Origin: Phycisphaerales bacterium
Lineage (GTDB): Bacteria > Planctomycetota > Phycisphaerae > Phycisphaerales > SM1A02
Direction: 5' to 3'
Length of the DNA: 41,604 nucleotides
Assembly: GCA_012965315.1 (NCBI GenBank)
Contig: DTSO01000022.1
Coordinates: 1-41,604 of the forward strand
In this document: positions 21,975 through 31,179 of the stretch, piece after piece
Position numbering within the stretch: position 1 is the first letter of the stretch
How the letters are laid out: each line of letters begins with the position of its first letter
Translations under genes and position numbers: made by a program
Notes under the pieces: model-generated
What the model saw: only the letters and a program-made list of their open reading frames with translations
Databases searched by the model: none
Told to the model about the DNA's origin: nothing

Positions 21975-23588
21975 ATGACCACGGTACAAAAACATGACGC
22001 AGATGCTGTATCGCTTTCTGGATACATCATTGACCCACTCTATAACCCTAAAAATGGCGATATTGACCCAAATGTCGGCTTACCAGGGCAATTCCCGTAC
22101 ACCAGAGGTGTCCACGAAACTATGTATAGGTCGCGTCTCTGGACGATGCGCCAGTTTGCTGGCTTTGGTTCAGCCGATGATACCAACGCCCGTTTTAAAT
22201 ATTTACTTGAAAATGCAAAAGGTGGAAAAACCAACACGGGTCTTTCAACTGCTTTTGACCTTCCTACACTCATGGGACGAGACAGTACCGACCCCTTATC
22301 AGCTGGTGAAGTTGGCCGTTGCGGTGTTGCTATTGACACCATTGACGATATGCACCGTTTGTACGCAGACATTCCAATCGACAAAGTAACAGTCAGCCAA
22401 ACAATCAACGGTCCGGCTTGTGTCATTTGGGCGATGTATCTTGCGATGGCAACAGAGCGTGGTATAGATTGGAACTCGTTAGGCGGAACATTGCAAAACG
22501 ATATTCTCAAAGAATTTCACAGCCAAAACGAATTCATCTATCCACCAGAAGCATCTGTAAAACTAGTCGTCGACACGATTGAATTTGCAACAAATAAAAC
22601 TAAAAAATGGAATAGTATTTCCATTAGTGGTTACCACATCCGTGAAGCTGGCTCGACTGCAACGCAGGAATTAGCATTTACACTTCGGGATGGGATGGAA
22701 TATGTTGAAGCATGCATGAAGCGCGGTCTTGACGTAGATACGTTTGCTCCTCGACTTTCATTCTTCTTCAACAGCCACAATGAATTCTTTGAAGAAATTT
22801 GCAAACTTCGTGCTGCAAGAAGAATTTGGGCGCACGCTATGCGTGACCGATTTAGTTCAAAAAATGAACGTTCGTGGCTAATGCGAACCCATGTTCAAAC
22901 CGCTGGTTGTTCGTTAACTGAACAACAACCTCTTAATAATATTGTCCGCGTTGCTTACCAAGCAATGGCTGGAGTTCTTGGAGGTTGCCAAAGTTTACAT
23001 ACTGATTCAATGGATGAAACGCTTGGCCTTCCAACTGAAACTGCTGTTCGAGTTGCACTTCGTACGCAACAAATTCTTGCGCATGAAACTGGCGTTCACC
23101 GAACTGTAGATCCACTCGCAGGAAGTTATTTTGTCGAGTCACTCACTGACCAAATGGAATCCGATGCAAACAAACTCATCGCAGAGATAGACGATCTTGG
23201 TGGTGTTGTGCAAGGAATCCACAAGGGATATTTCAGACGTTCAATTGCTGAAGCATCTTATCGGTTTGGACAAGAATTGGAAGCCGGCGACCGAATCATT
23301 GTTGGTGTGAATGCATACCCTGATGGAAATGACGACGCACAAGTAAACCTGTTGCAAATTCCACACTCGGTTGAAACTATTCAGTGCGAACTTCTCAATG
23401 ATTTCTTGAAAACGCGAGATGACGATGCAGCGATGGCGGCACTTGACACCATTCGTGAAACTGCTCGCAGCGATCAAAACATAATGACCAGTTTGGTTGA
23501 AGCGTCACTAGCGCGGTGCACACTTGGCGAAATGGTACAGGCAATGGCTGATGTATTTGGTCGTTATGGAGGCGGACCTGAGTGGTAA
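21975..23588 (+). CDS. B12-dependent acyl-CoA mutase large subunit, isobutyryl-CoA mutase-like
   Basis: A 537-residue TIM-barrel subunit of the methylmalonyl-CoA mutase superfamily, which rearranges acyl-CoA carbon skeletons by radical chemistry. It has FPYTRGVHETMYRSRLWTMRQFAGFGS, TGLSTAFDLPTLMGRDS, KEFHSQNEFIYPPE and SISISGYHIREAGSTA with the catalytic His. The C-terminal cobalamin-binding domain (DxHxxG) is absent, so a separate small subunit must exist; none is in the window. Two substrate-binding residues read Phe (RQFAG) and Gln (HSQNE), where methylmalonyl-CoA mutase has Tyr and Arg; Phe and Gln are the known isobutyryl-CoA mutase pair. It is followed at once by hisS and a futalosine-hydrolase-like gene. 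Confidence 0.92.
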   Translation: MTTVQKHDADAVSLSGYIIDPLYNPKNGDIDPNVGLPGQFPYTRGVHETMYRSRLWTMRQFAGFGSADDTNARFKYLLENAKGGKTNTGLSTAFDLPTLMGRDSTDPLSAGEVGRCGVAIDTIDDMHRLYADIPIDKVTVSQTINGPACVIWAMYLAMATERGIDWNSLGGTLQNDILKEFHSQNEFIYPPEASVKLVVDTIEFATNKTKKWNSISISGYHIREAGSTATQELAFTLRDGMEYVEACMKRGLDVDTFAPRLSFFFNSHNEFFEEICKLRAARRIWAHAMRDRFSSKNERSWLMRTHVQTAGCSLTEQQPLNNIVRVAYQAMAGVLGGCQSLHTDSMDETLGLPTETAVRVALRTQQILAHETGVHRTVDPLAGSYFVESLTDQMESDANKLIAEIDDLGGVVQGIHKGYFRRSIAEASYRFGQELEAGDRIIVGVNAYPDGNDDAQVNLLQIPHSVETIQCELLNDFLKTRDDDAAMAALDTIRETARSDQNIMTSLVEASLARCTLGEMVQAMADVFGRYGGGPEW

Positions 23589-23590
23589 AT

Positions 23591-24835
23591 ATGGCATACC
23601 AATCACCAAAAGGTACGCGAGATTTTTTCCCTCCGGATTTAGCTGCACTTCAACATGTTGAAGCGGCTTGGCGAAACGCATCAATCAACGCGGGCTTCGA
23701 TGAAATTGAAGGTCCAACTTTTGAACATTTAAATTTATACACTGTCAAAAGCGGCGACGGAATTGTAAACGAACTTTTCAGTTTCAAACGCGCAGGTGGT
23801 GATATTGATTATGCTCTTCGACCAGAATTTACTCCTACGCTCGCAAGAATGGCTGCAGCAAAAGGACGTTCACTCACACTTCCAACAAAATGGTTTGGCA
23901 TTCCCAGCCACTTCCGAGCTGAGAGACCACAACGAGGTCGCCTTCGTGAATTTAAACAGTGGAATGTTGACCTTCTCGGTGTTGATAATCCCTCTGCGGA
24001 TGCAGAAGTAATTGCAACTGCAATACGAGCGCTGGCAAATCTTGGATTAACACATGACGATGTTATTGTGCGAATAAGCCATCGTGATGTTGTTGTAAGC
24101 ATGTTGGAGAAAAGCGGTATTAGCACCGACAAAATGCAAATCGCATTAACGTTGCTTGACAAACGTGAAAAAATGGCGCCCGATGTCTTTGCGGGAAAAA
24201 TTAAAGAACACGGTTTCGACCTTGCTTCCTTTACGCAATTTGATGGCGAAACTGTTGTGGACCACGAAGAGTTAAATTCTTTACAAGAAGAATTGATTGC
24301 TTGGGGAATTTCAGAGTGGTGCAAATTTGACTTCAACATTGTTAGGGGCCTAGCGTATTACACAGGCATCGTTTTTGAAATTCACGAATCTTCTGGCAAC
24401 GAACGAGCAATCGCCGGCGGTGGAAGATACGACAAACTTATTGAAATGTTTGGCGGGCCATCAATGCCTGCCGTAGGTTTTGGGATGGGCGACGTCGTAC
24501 TTTCACTTGTCTTGCGCGACAAAGGATTACTTGGAGATGGTAGTGAATTCCTGCCACGACCAGACGTTTTTGTGATCAGTGCAGGTGGCGATGCGGATAA
24601 ACAACTTGCGCCAACTGTTGCGACTCTTCGTCAAGCAGGATTGCATGCAAGGATGACGTATCGCGCAACTCGAAATGTTGGCAAGTTGCTAACAGAAGCC
24701 GCAAAAACAAACACGCGATTCACTGTTATTCTCGGTGAAGAACTCGAACAAGGCAACGTGGTTATCAAAGACATGGATTCTGGCGACCAAAGTGAAATCG
24801 CTCTCTGCGATATAATTTCACACATAAAAAAGTAA
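23591..24835 (+). CDS. hisS: Histidyl-tRNA synthetase
   Basis: HisS charges tRNA-His. The 414-residue class II synthetase starts MAYQSPKGTRDFFPPD. It has motif 1 around EGPTFEHLNLYTVKSGDGIV, motif 2 GIPSHFRAERPQRGRLREFKQWNVDLLG, the histidine-specific RGLAYYTGIVFEIHE, motif 3 region AGGGRYDKLIEMFGG with VGFGMGDVVLSL, and a C-terminal anticodon-binding domain (PDVFVISAGGDADKQLAPTVATLRQAG). Length is close to the bacterial average. The ATG at 23591, 2 bp after the mutase stop, is chosen over a GTG at 23582 that lies inside the mutase gene. Close packing suggests one transcript with the mutase. Confidence 0.96.
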   Translation: MAYQSPKGTRDFFPPDLAALQHVEAAWRNASINAGFDEIEGPTFEHLNLYTVKSGDGIVNELFSFKRAGGDIDYALRPEFTPTLARMAAAKGRSLTLPTKWFGIPSHFRAERPQRGRLREFKQWNVDLLGVDNPSADAEVIATAIRALANLGLTHDDVIVRISHRDVVVSMLEKSGISTDKMQIALTLLDKREKMAPDVFAGKIKEHGFDLASFTQFDGETVVDHEELNSLQEELIAWGISEWCKFDFNIVRGLAYYTGIVFEIHESSGNERAIAGGGRYDKLIEMFGGPSMPAVGFGMGDVVLSLVLRDKGLLGDGSEFLPRPDVFVISAGGDADKQLAPTVATLRQAGLHARMTYRATRNVGKLLTEAAKTNTRFTVILGEELEQGNVVIKDMDSGDQSEIALCDIISHIKK

Positions 24836-24836
24836 C

Positions 24837-25475
24837 ATGGCACGCCGCATTCTCATCATCACTGCTGTGAAGGAAGAAGCAGACGCAATCGGAAAACCTG
24901 ATGGAACGTTAATTGTTGCGGGTGGAATAGGAAGAACAAATGCTGCGGCGGCAACAACTGCTGCAATTATGGTGGACGGCCCATTCCAATGGATAATAAG
25001 CGCAGGCATTGCTGGCGCACTTCCAAATGGCGGCGTGCAACCGGGCGATATTGTTGTTGCAAATAAATGTGTCTACGCTGAAGAGGGTCTGGAAACACCA
25101 AGCGGTTTTCAAAATATTGAAGAGATGGGCTTTTCCCTAGGTAACTTTGATGGCAATGAAGTACCCGTTGATGATTGGATGTTAAAACGACTGTCAAACA
25201 TCGGAACTGTTGCACCGATTGCAACAGTAGCGACTTGCAGTGGTACGAACAAACAAGCAGAATGTATCGCAACGAGAACTGGTTGCGTTTGTGAAGCGAT
25301 GGAAGGTGCTGCCGTTGTACACGCCGCACACAGGGTTGGCGCATCTGCTATTGAAATTCGTGCAATTTCAAATACAACTGGCGACCGCGACTCTCAACAA
25401 TGGGATATCAAACTTGCGCTCAGAAACCTTAACAAGGCAGTCAGTGATTCTATTCACGCCCTTTGGAGCGAATAG
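24837..25475 (+). CDS. mqnB: Probable futalosine hydrolase (MTA/SAH nucleosidase fold)
   Basis: A 212-residue nucleoside-hydrolase-fold protein. ILIITAVKEEADAI opens the fold. WIISAGIAGALPNGGVQPGDIVVAN is the phosphorylase-family core, and VCEAMEGAAVVHAAHRVGASAIEIRAISNTTGDRD carries the MEG motif and the final segment. The latter ends SN rather than the SD of methylthioadenosine nucleosidases, and the GDRDSQQWDI tail matches futalosine hydrolase (MqnB), which removes the base from futalosine in the alternative menaquinone pathway. It starts 1 bp after the hisS stop and its end overlaps a convergent unknown gene by 26 bp. Other mqn genes are not in the window. Confidence 0.75.
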   Translation: MARRILIITAVKEEADAIGKPDGTLIVAGGIGRTNAAAATTAAIMVDGPFQWIISAGIAGALPNGGVQPGDIVVANKCVYAEEGLETPSGFQNIEEMGFSLGNFDGNEVPVDDWMLKRLSNIGTVAPIATVATCSGTNKQAECIATRTGCVCEAMEGAAVVHAAHRVGASAIEIRAISNTTGDRDSQQWDIKLALRNLNKAVSDSIHALWSE

Positions 25476-27147
25476 ATTTAACTGATCTTGCGAGTTTTGT
25501 TTTGAATTCCTTTAGCATTTCGTTAAATGCTTGTTTCTGTTCCAAATCAAAGTCTGATAGGGATTTGGGCATCCATTCTTCAAGCACCGCCACAATAACT
25601 ATGTCATCATCTGGAATTCCAAGAGCATCAACGAGTGTCCTCCACGCAGAAGGGTTTTCTTCAGGAGCGCTAGTCTCCTTCGCAATAGTTAATGTCATCG
25701 CGAGCACATTTGCTTTTGGTGGATCCCACTTTTCATCAATCTCAAAATACTTTTTTAGTCGTTCTCGATCACTTCGAGCACTTCCATGAAGACCAAACGC
25801 ATCCGCAATCGGAATTTTTTCTATCGCATTTGAAATTTCGTGCCACTTGATCATATAAAATAATTTCCCTGCAATTATGGACGATGCAAAACGAGATTGC
25901 ATGCTCATGTGCCCAATGAACTCAGCAAGCGTTGCGATATCTTCTTGTGTCCCACGAGCGGCACAATCAAGGGCGAGCGAATAAAGAGGTGCAATCCACA
26001 TTGGGGTTGCTGGTGTTTCAGCAAGCGTAATTTGTGTTACTGGCATCGAGCATGCTTTGGCGAACAATAGAAGTGGTTCTTCCACTACTGTAAAATTGCC
26101 TTCCGAAATTGCTTTCTTTCTTTCTTTTGCATCAAGAGCGTTGTATGCACCCACTGCTTTTAAAAAATACGTCGCTGAATTTGGGTTACGAAGCATGTCT
26201 ATCTTGGTTCGAAGTACCTTTTTAAAATCAGAAACAAGTTTTTCGCCTGCAAATATGTTTTCCAGCAGTTTCTTTGCGGTGGGACACAAAGCAGTTGCTA
26301 AAAATCCCAGCTTCCCATCTTGCAGCTCCTTGTCTAATCGGTCTGCAGCTGCAAGTGCTGCGTCCTTGTCTTTTATTTGAAAAATCCTTTCCATTTCTCC
26401 AATCGCAGACGAATATCGTTCAATTTCTACATCCATATCTAAACTTGTTGTATCAATTGGCTGGCCTGTGATGGATTGGAAGATAGCAAAATCTGGGTTA
26501 TCCGTATTGTTCAGCCAATTGAGTATTAAATTTTTTTCATTTGAAATATTTTCTCGAGCCCCAAATGGGTCGAAATCTTCAAAATTATTTACGGAAGCAA
26601 GAATAGTTTCTACGTATTCCGCTTCAGTTGCTGAATCAATAATAGTCGTGTCGGTTGTCGCTAATTTGAAACTGGAGTGAGCGACTAAGGAACCAATAAG
26701 CAAATCAGATTCTGCACTATGTTGAGTAATTCCAAGCATGGCATTCATTTCTGTCAATGCCGCTGAAGTATTCCCGAGATCCAATTCGCCACGCATTGAA
26801 TAATGAAGCATTTTTTGCACCTCACGCAATTGCGAAAAGTGGGGTACAAGCAGGTCGAGACCTTGAGAGTATTCGAGTTGCCAATCACACTGTTCACTCG
26901 AAGCAATGGAGCGAGCCCTATCAATAAGCGGGGTTAATTGCACTCGAATCGCGTGCGATTCGTCGCTCCACTCTTCGTTTTCGTAATACAACATCTCAAA
27001 ACCATCTTCATGTTCTATATATGGGAAATCATACTTGCCAAACTCGACAAAAAATTCCCGCCACTCATCTGCAGCGTTTGGAGGTTCGGCAATACAAAAA
27101 CTTACTATACATGGAAGTATTGTTGCTAGTACCATGCCTAACATCAT
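25450..27147 (-). CDS. Large exported protein of unknown function
   Basis: About 565 residues; no family recognised. From the ATG at 27147 the N-terminus (MMLGMVLATILPCIVSFCIAEPP) looks like a signal peptide with a possible cleavage after the Ala of CIA. A TTG eight codons upstream (27171) is an alternative start, with TAACGT 6 nt before it. The remainder is rich in Ala, Glu, Asp and Leu, mostly helical, with repeated motifs of the type LDLGNTSAALTEMNAMLG and DAALAAADRLDKELQDG that suggest a solenoid-like helical fold, though I see no clean TPR consensus. It resembles poorly described periplasmic proteins of Planctomycetota. Neighbours (DUF456 divergent, mqnB convergent) give no functional hint. 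Confidence 0.75.
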   Translation of the reverse strand: MMLGMVLATILPCIVSFCIAEPPNAADEWREFFVEFGKYDFPYIEHEDGFEMLYYENEEWSDESHAIRVQLTPLIDRARSIASSEQCDWQLEYSQGLDLLVPHFSQLREVQKMLHYSMRGELDLGNTSAALTEMNAMLGITQHSAESDLLIGSLVAHSSFKLATTDTTIIDSATEAEYVETILASVNNFEDFDPFGARENISNEKNLILNWLNNTDNPDFAIFQSITGQPIDTTSLDMDVEIERYSSAIGEMERIFQIKDKDAALAAADRLDKELQDGKLGFLATALCPTAKKLLENIFAGEKLVSDFKKVLRTKIDMLRNPNSATYFLKAVGAYNALDAKERKKAISEGNFTVVEEPLLLFAKACSMPVTQITLAETPATPMWIAPLYSLALDCAARGTQEDIATLAEFIGHMSMQSRFASSIIAGKLFYMIKWHEISNAIEKIPIADAFGLHGSARSDRERLKKYFEIDEKWDPPKANVLAMTLTIAKETSAPEENPSAWRTLVDALGIPDDDIVIVAVLEEWMPKSLSDFDLEQKQAFNEMLKEFKTKLARSVKSIRSKGRE

Positions 27148-27182
27148 TGCAGAGAGTATCCCAATAAGCAAGTGAGAACGTT

Positions 27183-27719
27183 ATGGATTGGATTTCTATA
27201 GTAATACTAGTAATTTTTGCCTTGTACGCTTTAATCTGCGTGCTAATTACCCTTGTTGGTTTACCGGGCACGTGGTTGATGGTCGCGGGAGCGCTAGTGG
27301 TTATGTTGTGCAACCCTTTTTGGAGTGACAATTTAATTTGGAGTTGGTCCGCCATTGGCATCGCGCTCGGTCTTGCCGTCTGTGGTGAAATATTAGAGAC
27401 AGCTGCTGCTGGTCTTGGTGCAAAAGCTGGAGGCGGTACAAAACGTGGCATGGTTGGCGCAATTTTAGGAAGTATGATTGGTGCGTTCATTGCGACCTTT
27501 ACAATTCCTATACCCTTGATTGGCACGCTCATCGGTGCTGTATTTGGTGCATTTGCCGGTGCCCTCGTTGGCGAGCTATCGCACAAAGAACCAACAAACG
27601 CGGGTAGTCTTGCGAAGTCTGCTACTGGCGCAGCAATAGGAAGAGTGCTCGGCATTCTTGGAAAATCTGGGATTGCCGCAATTTGTTTTTGTGTGCTTTT
27701 GATTGCACCATTTTTCTAA
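27183..27719 (+). CDS. DUF456 family membrane protein
   Basis: A 178-residue membrane protein. Helices lie at about residues 4-27, 30-47, 55-75 and 93-130, with a final one at 158-177. LVGLPGTWLMVAGALV and GGGTKRGMVGAILGSMIGAFIATFTIPIPLIGTLIGAVFGAFAGALVGEL (Gly/Ala-rich hairpins) are characteristic of DUF456. Molecular role unknown. The start lies 11-35 bp from the divergent unknown gene, depending on that gene's start, so both promoters must lie inside the opposite coding region or overlap. The stop is 1 bp from the end of the convergent pilB gene. Confidence 0.88.
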   Translation: MDWISIVILVIFALYALICVLITLVGLPGTWLMVAGALVVMLCNPFWSDNLIWSWSAIGIALGLAVCGEILETAAAGLGAKAGGGTKRGMVGAILGSMIGAFIATFTIPIPLIGTLIGAVFGAFAGALVGELSHKEPTNAGSLAKSATGAAIGRVLGILGKSGIAAICFCVLLIAPFF

Positions 27720-27720
27720 A

Positions 27721-29448
27721 TCATGCAGTCAGTCGAAGTATTTCATCGAAGGTAGTCAAGCCATCAACAACTTTTGCGAATCCATCATGACGTAAATTTT
27801 TCATGCCTCGTTTCATAGCAAGATTTCTAAACGAAGTTATAGTTGGATTGCTCGCAATCGCATCGCGTAGTTCATCGTCCATGATTAGCAACTCATACAC
27901 ACCAAGACGACCACTGTAACCACTGCCTCGACAAGCGGAACAGCCAACTGCGTGCGGAACTAATTCACATTCGTAACCAGCGATAAGTTTGGACTCTTTT
28001 TTGGTTGGCGCTCGCATCGTTACACACTTTGAGCAAACACGACGAGCAAGTCGCTGTGCAAGAACACCGTTTACTGCAGAAGCAACAAGGAATGGCTCGA
28101 TGCCAATATTAATCAAACGTGTCAATGAACTTGGAGCGTCATTTGTATGCAGAGTTGAAAGTACAAGGTGCCCTGTCATCGCTGCTTGAATTGCAACACT
28201 TGCAGTTTCCATATCGCGAATTTCACCAAGTAAAACCACATCGGGATCTTGTCTTAAAAGAGCACGAAGTGCGCGTGAAAAAGTCATATCTATTTTGTCA
28301 TGTACTTGTATCTGTGTAATACCTGAGAGCTCGTACTCGACAGGATCTTCAACAGTTGAAATATTTAATCGCTTACGGTCCATCTGTTGAAGCGATGAAT
28401 ACAACGTAGTTGTTTTACCACAACCAGTTGGACCCGTGACAAGAATAATTCCGTGCGGTGAGGAAATTTCGTGTTTCCAAGATTCTAGCGCTTCAGAACG
28501 AAATCCAAGTTCATCCAGACCGATGCGGATGTTACGATCATCAAGCAACCGCATAACTACTTTCTCGCCTTTTGGAGTTGGAACAGTTGAAACGCGCAAG
28601 TCAATCGGACGGCCAAGAACAGTCGCTCGAATTCTGCCGTCTTGTGGAAGACGGCGTTCTGCGATATCAAGATTCGCCAATATTTTTATTCGGCTGACAA
28701 CTGGTCCGTGTAACTTTTTTGGTGCTTGCATTAATTCATGCAACACGCCATCGATTCGAAATCGTATACGTGAAACATCATCACTTGATTCAAAATGAAC
28801 GTCAGATGCATCTTCTCGAACTGCTCGTGTAATCATTTCACCAACTAACCGAACAACAGGTGATGATTCTTCATCTGAGGCCGCTTCTTCTAAATCAATT
28901 ACTCCATTTGTTTCTTCGATAGCATCTGAATATAAATCATCTTGTTGATCAACCGGGGCAGCTTGTTCGTTATAAATATCTTTCTCAAGTTGCTCAATAA
29001 TGCAAATGATTTCACTTTTGGTTGCCAGCATCTGCCCAACTTTTTGGCCTATTTCCAGTCGTACATCGTTCGTCAAAAACAATTCATCAACAGATGTTGA
29101 TGCGATGTACGTGTTGCCTTCAATGCAAATCGGCAACACAGTATGTTCCTTGCACCATCCCAAACCCAAACGTTCTAGCAACTCTGGAACGAGGTTCTCC
29201 ATACTAATTGTTGAAAAGAAAAGGTTCGAAATATCAGCGATTGCTTGTTGAACTGATACTTCATCAATACCTGCATCCATTAAAAGGGTGTCGATTGAAC
29301 GGTTTCGAGATTGACGCTGAAGTCGAGCAACAAGTTGTTGACCATCATCATCCAAGCATCCTCTCTCTACTAAAAGATTTACTAATTTTTTTGAGTGAGA
29401 TTCAACTGGTTGTATTTTTATTGAGTCAAGTGGTTTCATAGAATTCAT
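27721..29448 (-). CDS. pilB: Type IV pilus/type II secretion assembly ATPase (PilB/GspE)
   Basis: A 575-residue hexameric ATPase that powers pilus or pseudopilus extension at the inner membrane. The N-terminal MshEN-like domain (about residues 20-150) is followed by an acidic linker, then the motor. The motor has SDVHFESSDDVSRIRFRIDG, Walker A TGPTGCGKTTTLYSSL (about 340), the Asp box TVEDPVEYEL, Walker B DPDVVLLGEIRDMETA and the His box GHLVLSTLHTND. A four-cysteine zinc site is present (CSKC, later CSACRGSGY), the mark of PilB/GspE and not of retraction ATPase PilT. The start overlaps the preceding gene by 4 bp. PilB or GspE cannot be decided without knowing the pilin substrates. Confidence 0.93.
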   Translation of the reverse strand: MNSMKPLDSIKIQPVESHSKKLVNLLVERGCLDDDGQQLVARLQRQSRNRSIDTLLMDAGIDEVSVQQAIADISNLFFSTISMENLVPELLERLGLGWCKEHTVLPICIEGNTYIASTSVDELFLTNDVRLEIGQKVGQMLATKSEIICIIEQLEKDIYNEQAAPVDQQDDLYSDAIEETNGVIDLEEAASDEESSPVVRLVGEMITRAVREDASDVHFESSDDVSRIRFRIDGVLHELMQAPKKLHGPVVSRIKILANLDIAERRLPQDGRIRATVLGRPIDLRVSTVPTPKGEKVVMRLLDDRNIRIGLDELGFRSEALESWKHEISSPHGIILVTGPTGCGKTTTLYSSLQQMDRKRLNISTVEDPVEYELSGITQIQVHDKIDMTFSRALRALLRQDPDVVLLGEIRDMETASVAIQAAMTGHLVLSTLHTNDAPSSLTRLINIGIEPFLVASAVNGVLAQRLARRVCSKCVTMRAPTKKESKLIAGYECELVPHAVGCSACRGSGYSGRLGVYELLIMDDELRDAIASNPTITSFRNLAMKRGMKNLRHDGFAKVVDGLTTFDEILRLTA

Positions 29449-30050
29449 TCTCCGTTTGCCATTCGCATATCCCGCGAAATATAAATTGTTCGCTGCATTT
29501 CTTTACAGCTAGCCAATTCGATTATTGCATAGTCATTTCCTAATTCTTTAATTAGCACTACAATCTCACCGCCTCGAATTGGAACTTCATCTCCAATACG
29601 GTAAATTTCGCCATTAATATTCGCGAGCGGATTTCTTCCAGTCATTACTGATCGTAAGTGCAATTGAGACACAGCATAATTAGCTTCTGCAATATTATTT
29701 TGCAATGTCATATCTTCAGCGATTAACTGTGTTTGTTGTTCCTTCTCAAATCCAAATACATACGAACTTTCTAACTCTTTTTGCCAAGCCATTGGATTTA
29801 CAGATTGTTGAGTAATAAATAATTCCGAATCATTTGTCCACTCAATTAATTTTGATGCCGTCTGTTTCACAGAATCTTCACTGTACACTTGCTCCATCAA
29901 AACACCCGCATCGTAATTGTCCGCTGATGCAGCAGCTGGTACTAACACTCGCATCAATGAAAGTTCGATAATTACAACGACTGTTGCCGCGCCAACAAAG
30001 ACTGTGGCGGCATCGTATTCGTGAATTAGACGCTCAAGTAGTTTTATCAT
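29445..30050 (-). CDS. PilP/GspC-like inner-membrane protein
   Basis: A 201-residue protein with one hydrophobic segment near residues 15-38 (ATVFVGAATVVVIIELSLMRVLV), a helical middle part, and a C-terminal beta-rich module. NINGEIYRIGDEVPIRGGEIVVLIKELGNDYAIIEL has the pattern of the HR/PilP domain of GspC and PilP (x-YxxGDxI...VxxI...VxL). Classical PilP is a lipoprotein, whereas this has a membrane helix, more like GspC. Position between pilO and pilB, with 4-bp ATGA overlaps on both sides, supports a role in aligning inner and outer membrane parts. Assignment is from pattern and position. Confidence 0.65.
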   Translation of the reverse strand: MIKLLERLIHEYDAATVFVGAATVVVIIELSLMRVLVPAAASADNYDAGVLMEQVYSEDSVKQTASKLIEWTNDSELFITQQSVNPMAWQKELESSYVFGFEKEQQTQLIAEDMTLQNNIAEANYAVSQLHLRSVMTGRNPLANINGEIYRIGDEVPIRGGEIVVLIKELGNDYAIIELASCKEMQRTIYISRDMRMANGE

Positions 30051-30580
30051 TTTTCTTCGCCTTCTCCAAATACGAGGTTTACAACAATACGCGCTTCAAC
30101 GTTTTTGTCATCAACCCTGTGAATTGAAATACGATCGATTCTTGTCAACCGTTGCATTTGTTCTAGGTGTTGAACTAATTTATAAACGCTTAAAAATTTG
30201 CCACTTACATTGAAGTCGACTGGGAGAATTTTATATCTACCTTCTTCACGCTCGCCTGCTGTTGTGACGGACTTTACTATGAGACCAAAATCAAGCGCCG
30301 CTTCAGAAGCATATTCAAGCCACTGCTCAGCGTTGTGGGATGAAGGTATTCGATCAAATGCTTTTTTGTTTGCAATAGAAAGAGACTTTGAAAGATCTTT
30401 CATTTCGCGATATTGCGAGTTCACTTCGTCGTAATTAATTAGTTTGTTGGTTCGATCTTTAATTTCGTTCGCAGCACCGTGCACGGCATTGTTCATCGGT
30501 CGATATGCAATCGCCCAAGCTGAAACCGGTACGGCAATAAGCAACATAACTAAAGCTAAATATCGAGTTGGAACATTCAT
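30047..30580 (-). CDS. pilO: PilO-like pilus assembly protein
   Basis: A 177-residue protein with one N-terminal membrane helix (YLALVMLLIAVPVSAWAIAY, residues 7-26), a coiled-coil stretch (about 35-75), and a ferredoxin-like C-terminal domain. The segment KILPVDFNVSGKFLSVYKLVQHLEQMQRLTRIDRI is the typical PilO strand-helix pattern (VxFxxxGxYxxxxxFLxxLExxxRixxI). PilO pairs with PilN in the periplasm. It overlaps pilN and the PilP-like gene by 4 bp at each end. Confidence 0.82.
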   Translation of the reverse strand: MNVPTRYLALVMLLIAVPVSAWAIAYRPMNNAVHGAANEIKDRTNKLINYDEVNSQYREMKDLSKSLSIANKKAFDRIPSSHNAEQWLEYASEAALDFGLIVKSVTTAGEREEGRYKILPVDFNVSGKFLSVYKLVQHLEQMQRLTRIDRISIHRVDDKNVEARIVVNLVFGEGEEK

Positions 30581-31179
30581 TCTAAACCCTCCATTGCTAC
30601 TTGTTTCTTTTCTCCCACTTCCATTTGAATTGAGAAATTGCGACTGTGGCCATCTGCATCAAGTTGTGCATACATCAACGAAACATTTATGAAATGTGGC
30701 GATGATGCTAATTGATCTATATATGAAGAAATGCTTGAATCGTTGGGAGCAACTCCAAGAACCATTACTGTCTCAGAGAAAATGACTTCTTCATTTTCGC
30801 CAGTTCGCTTTCTCGTTTCTAAACGCAAATCATCAAGACGACTGCCCGCTGGTAAACTTTGGGTGAGTTGCCACAACAAAAGTGAGCGAGGAATGCTATT
30901 TGCTAAACTTTTGATTTCATCAGTTTCATCAACTGCATCTTGTATTTCTTTCTGAACTCTAACATATGAATTTACTCGACCCTTTGCATCATCCCAACGA
31001 GACGCAACACTTTCGCGATCTTTTAGAATGCCTCTCCAGCCAGTTAAAGTTGTCGCGAATGCTGCGGCTGTTGCAATTGATACAACCGCAACTAATAAAA
31101 TGCCAATGCGAATTACGCGCTTGTCCGCTCGTTGCGTTTGCCATGCTTGTGGAATGAAATCATCAAATGGGTGCTTCAT
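30577..31179 (-). CDS. pilN: PilN-like pilus assembly protein
   Basis: A 200-residue inner-membrane protein. A short cytoplasmic tail (MKHPFDDFIPQAWQTQRADKR), which in the family binds PilM, precedes a helix at about residues 24-45 (GILLVAVVSIATAAAFATTL), a coiled coil, and an alpha/beta domain with LLLWQLTQSLPAGSRLDDLRLE, matching PilN (LxxLxxxLPxGxxLxxL). The start at 31179 is set by ATGA overlap with the pilM stop; the longer frame to 31323 runs through pilM. The cytoplasmic tail is longer than the family's usual short INLLPW-type tail and that motif is absent. Confidence 0.82.
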   Translation of the reverse strand: MKHPFDDFIPQAWQTQRADKRVIRIGILLVAVVSIATAAAFATTLTGWRGILKDRESVASRWDDAKGRVNSYVRVQKEIQDAVDETDEIKSLANSIPRSLLLWQLTQSLPAGSRLDDLRLETRKRTGENEEVIFSETVMVLGVAPNDSSISSYIDQLASSPHFINVSLMYAQLDADGHSRNFSIQMEVGEKKQVAMEGLE

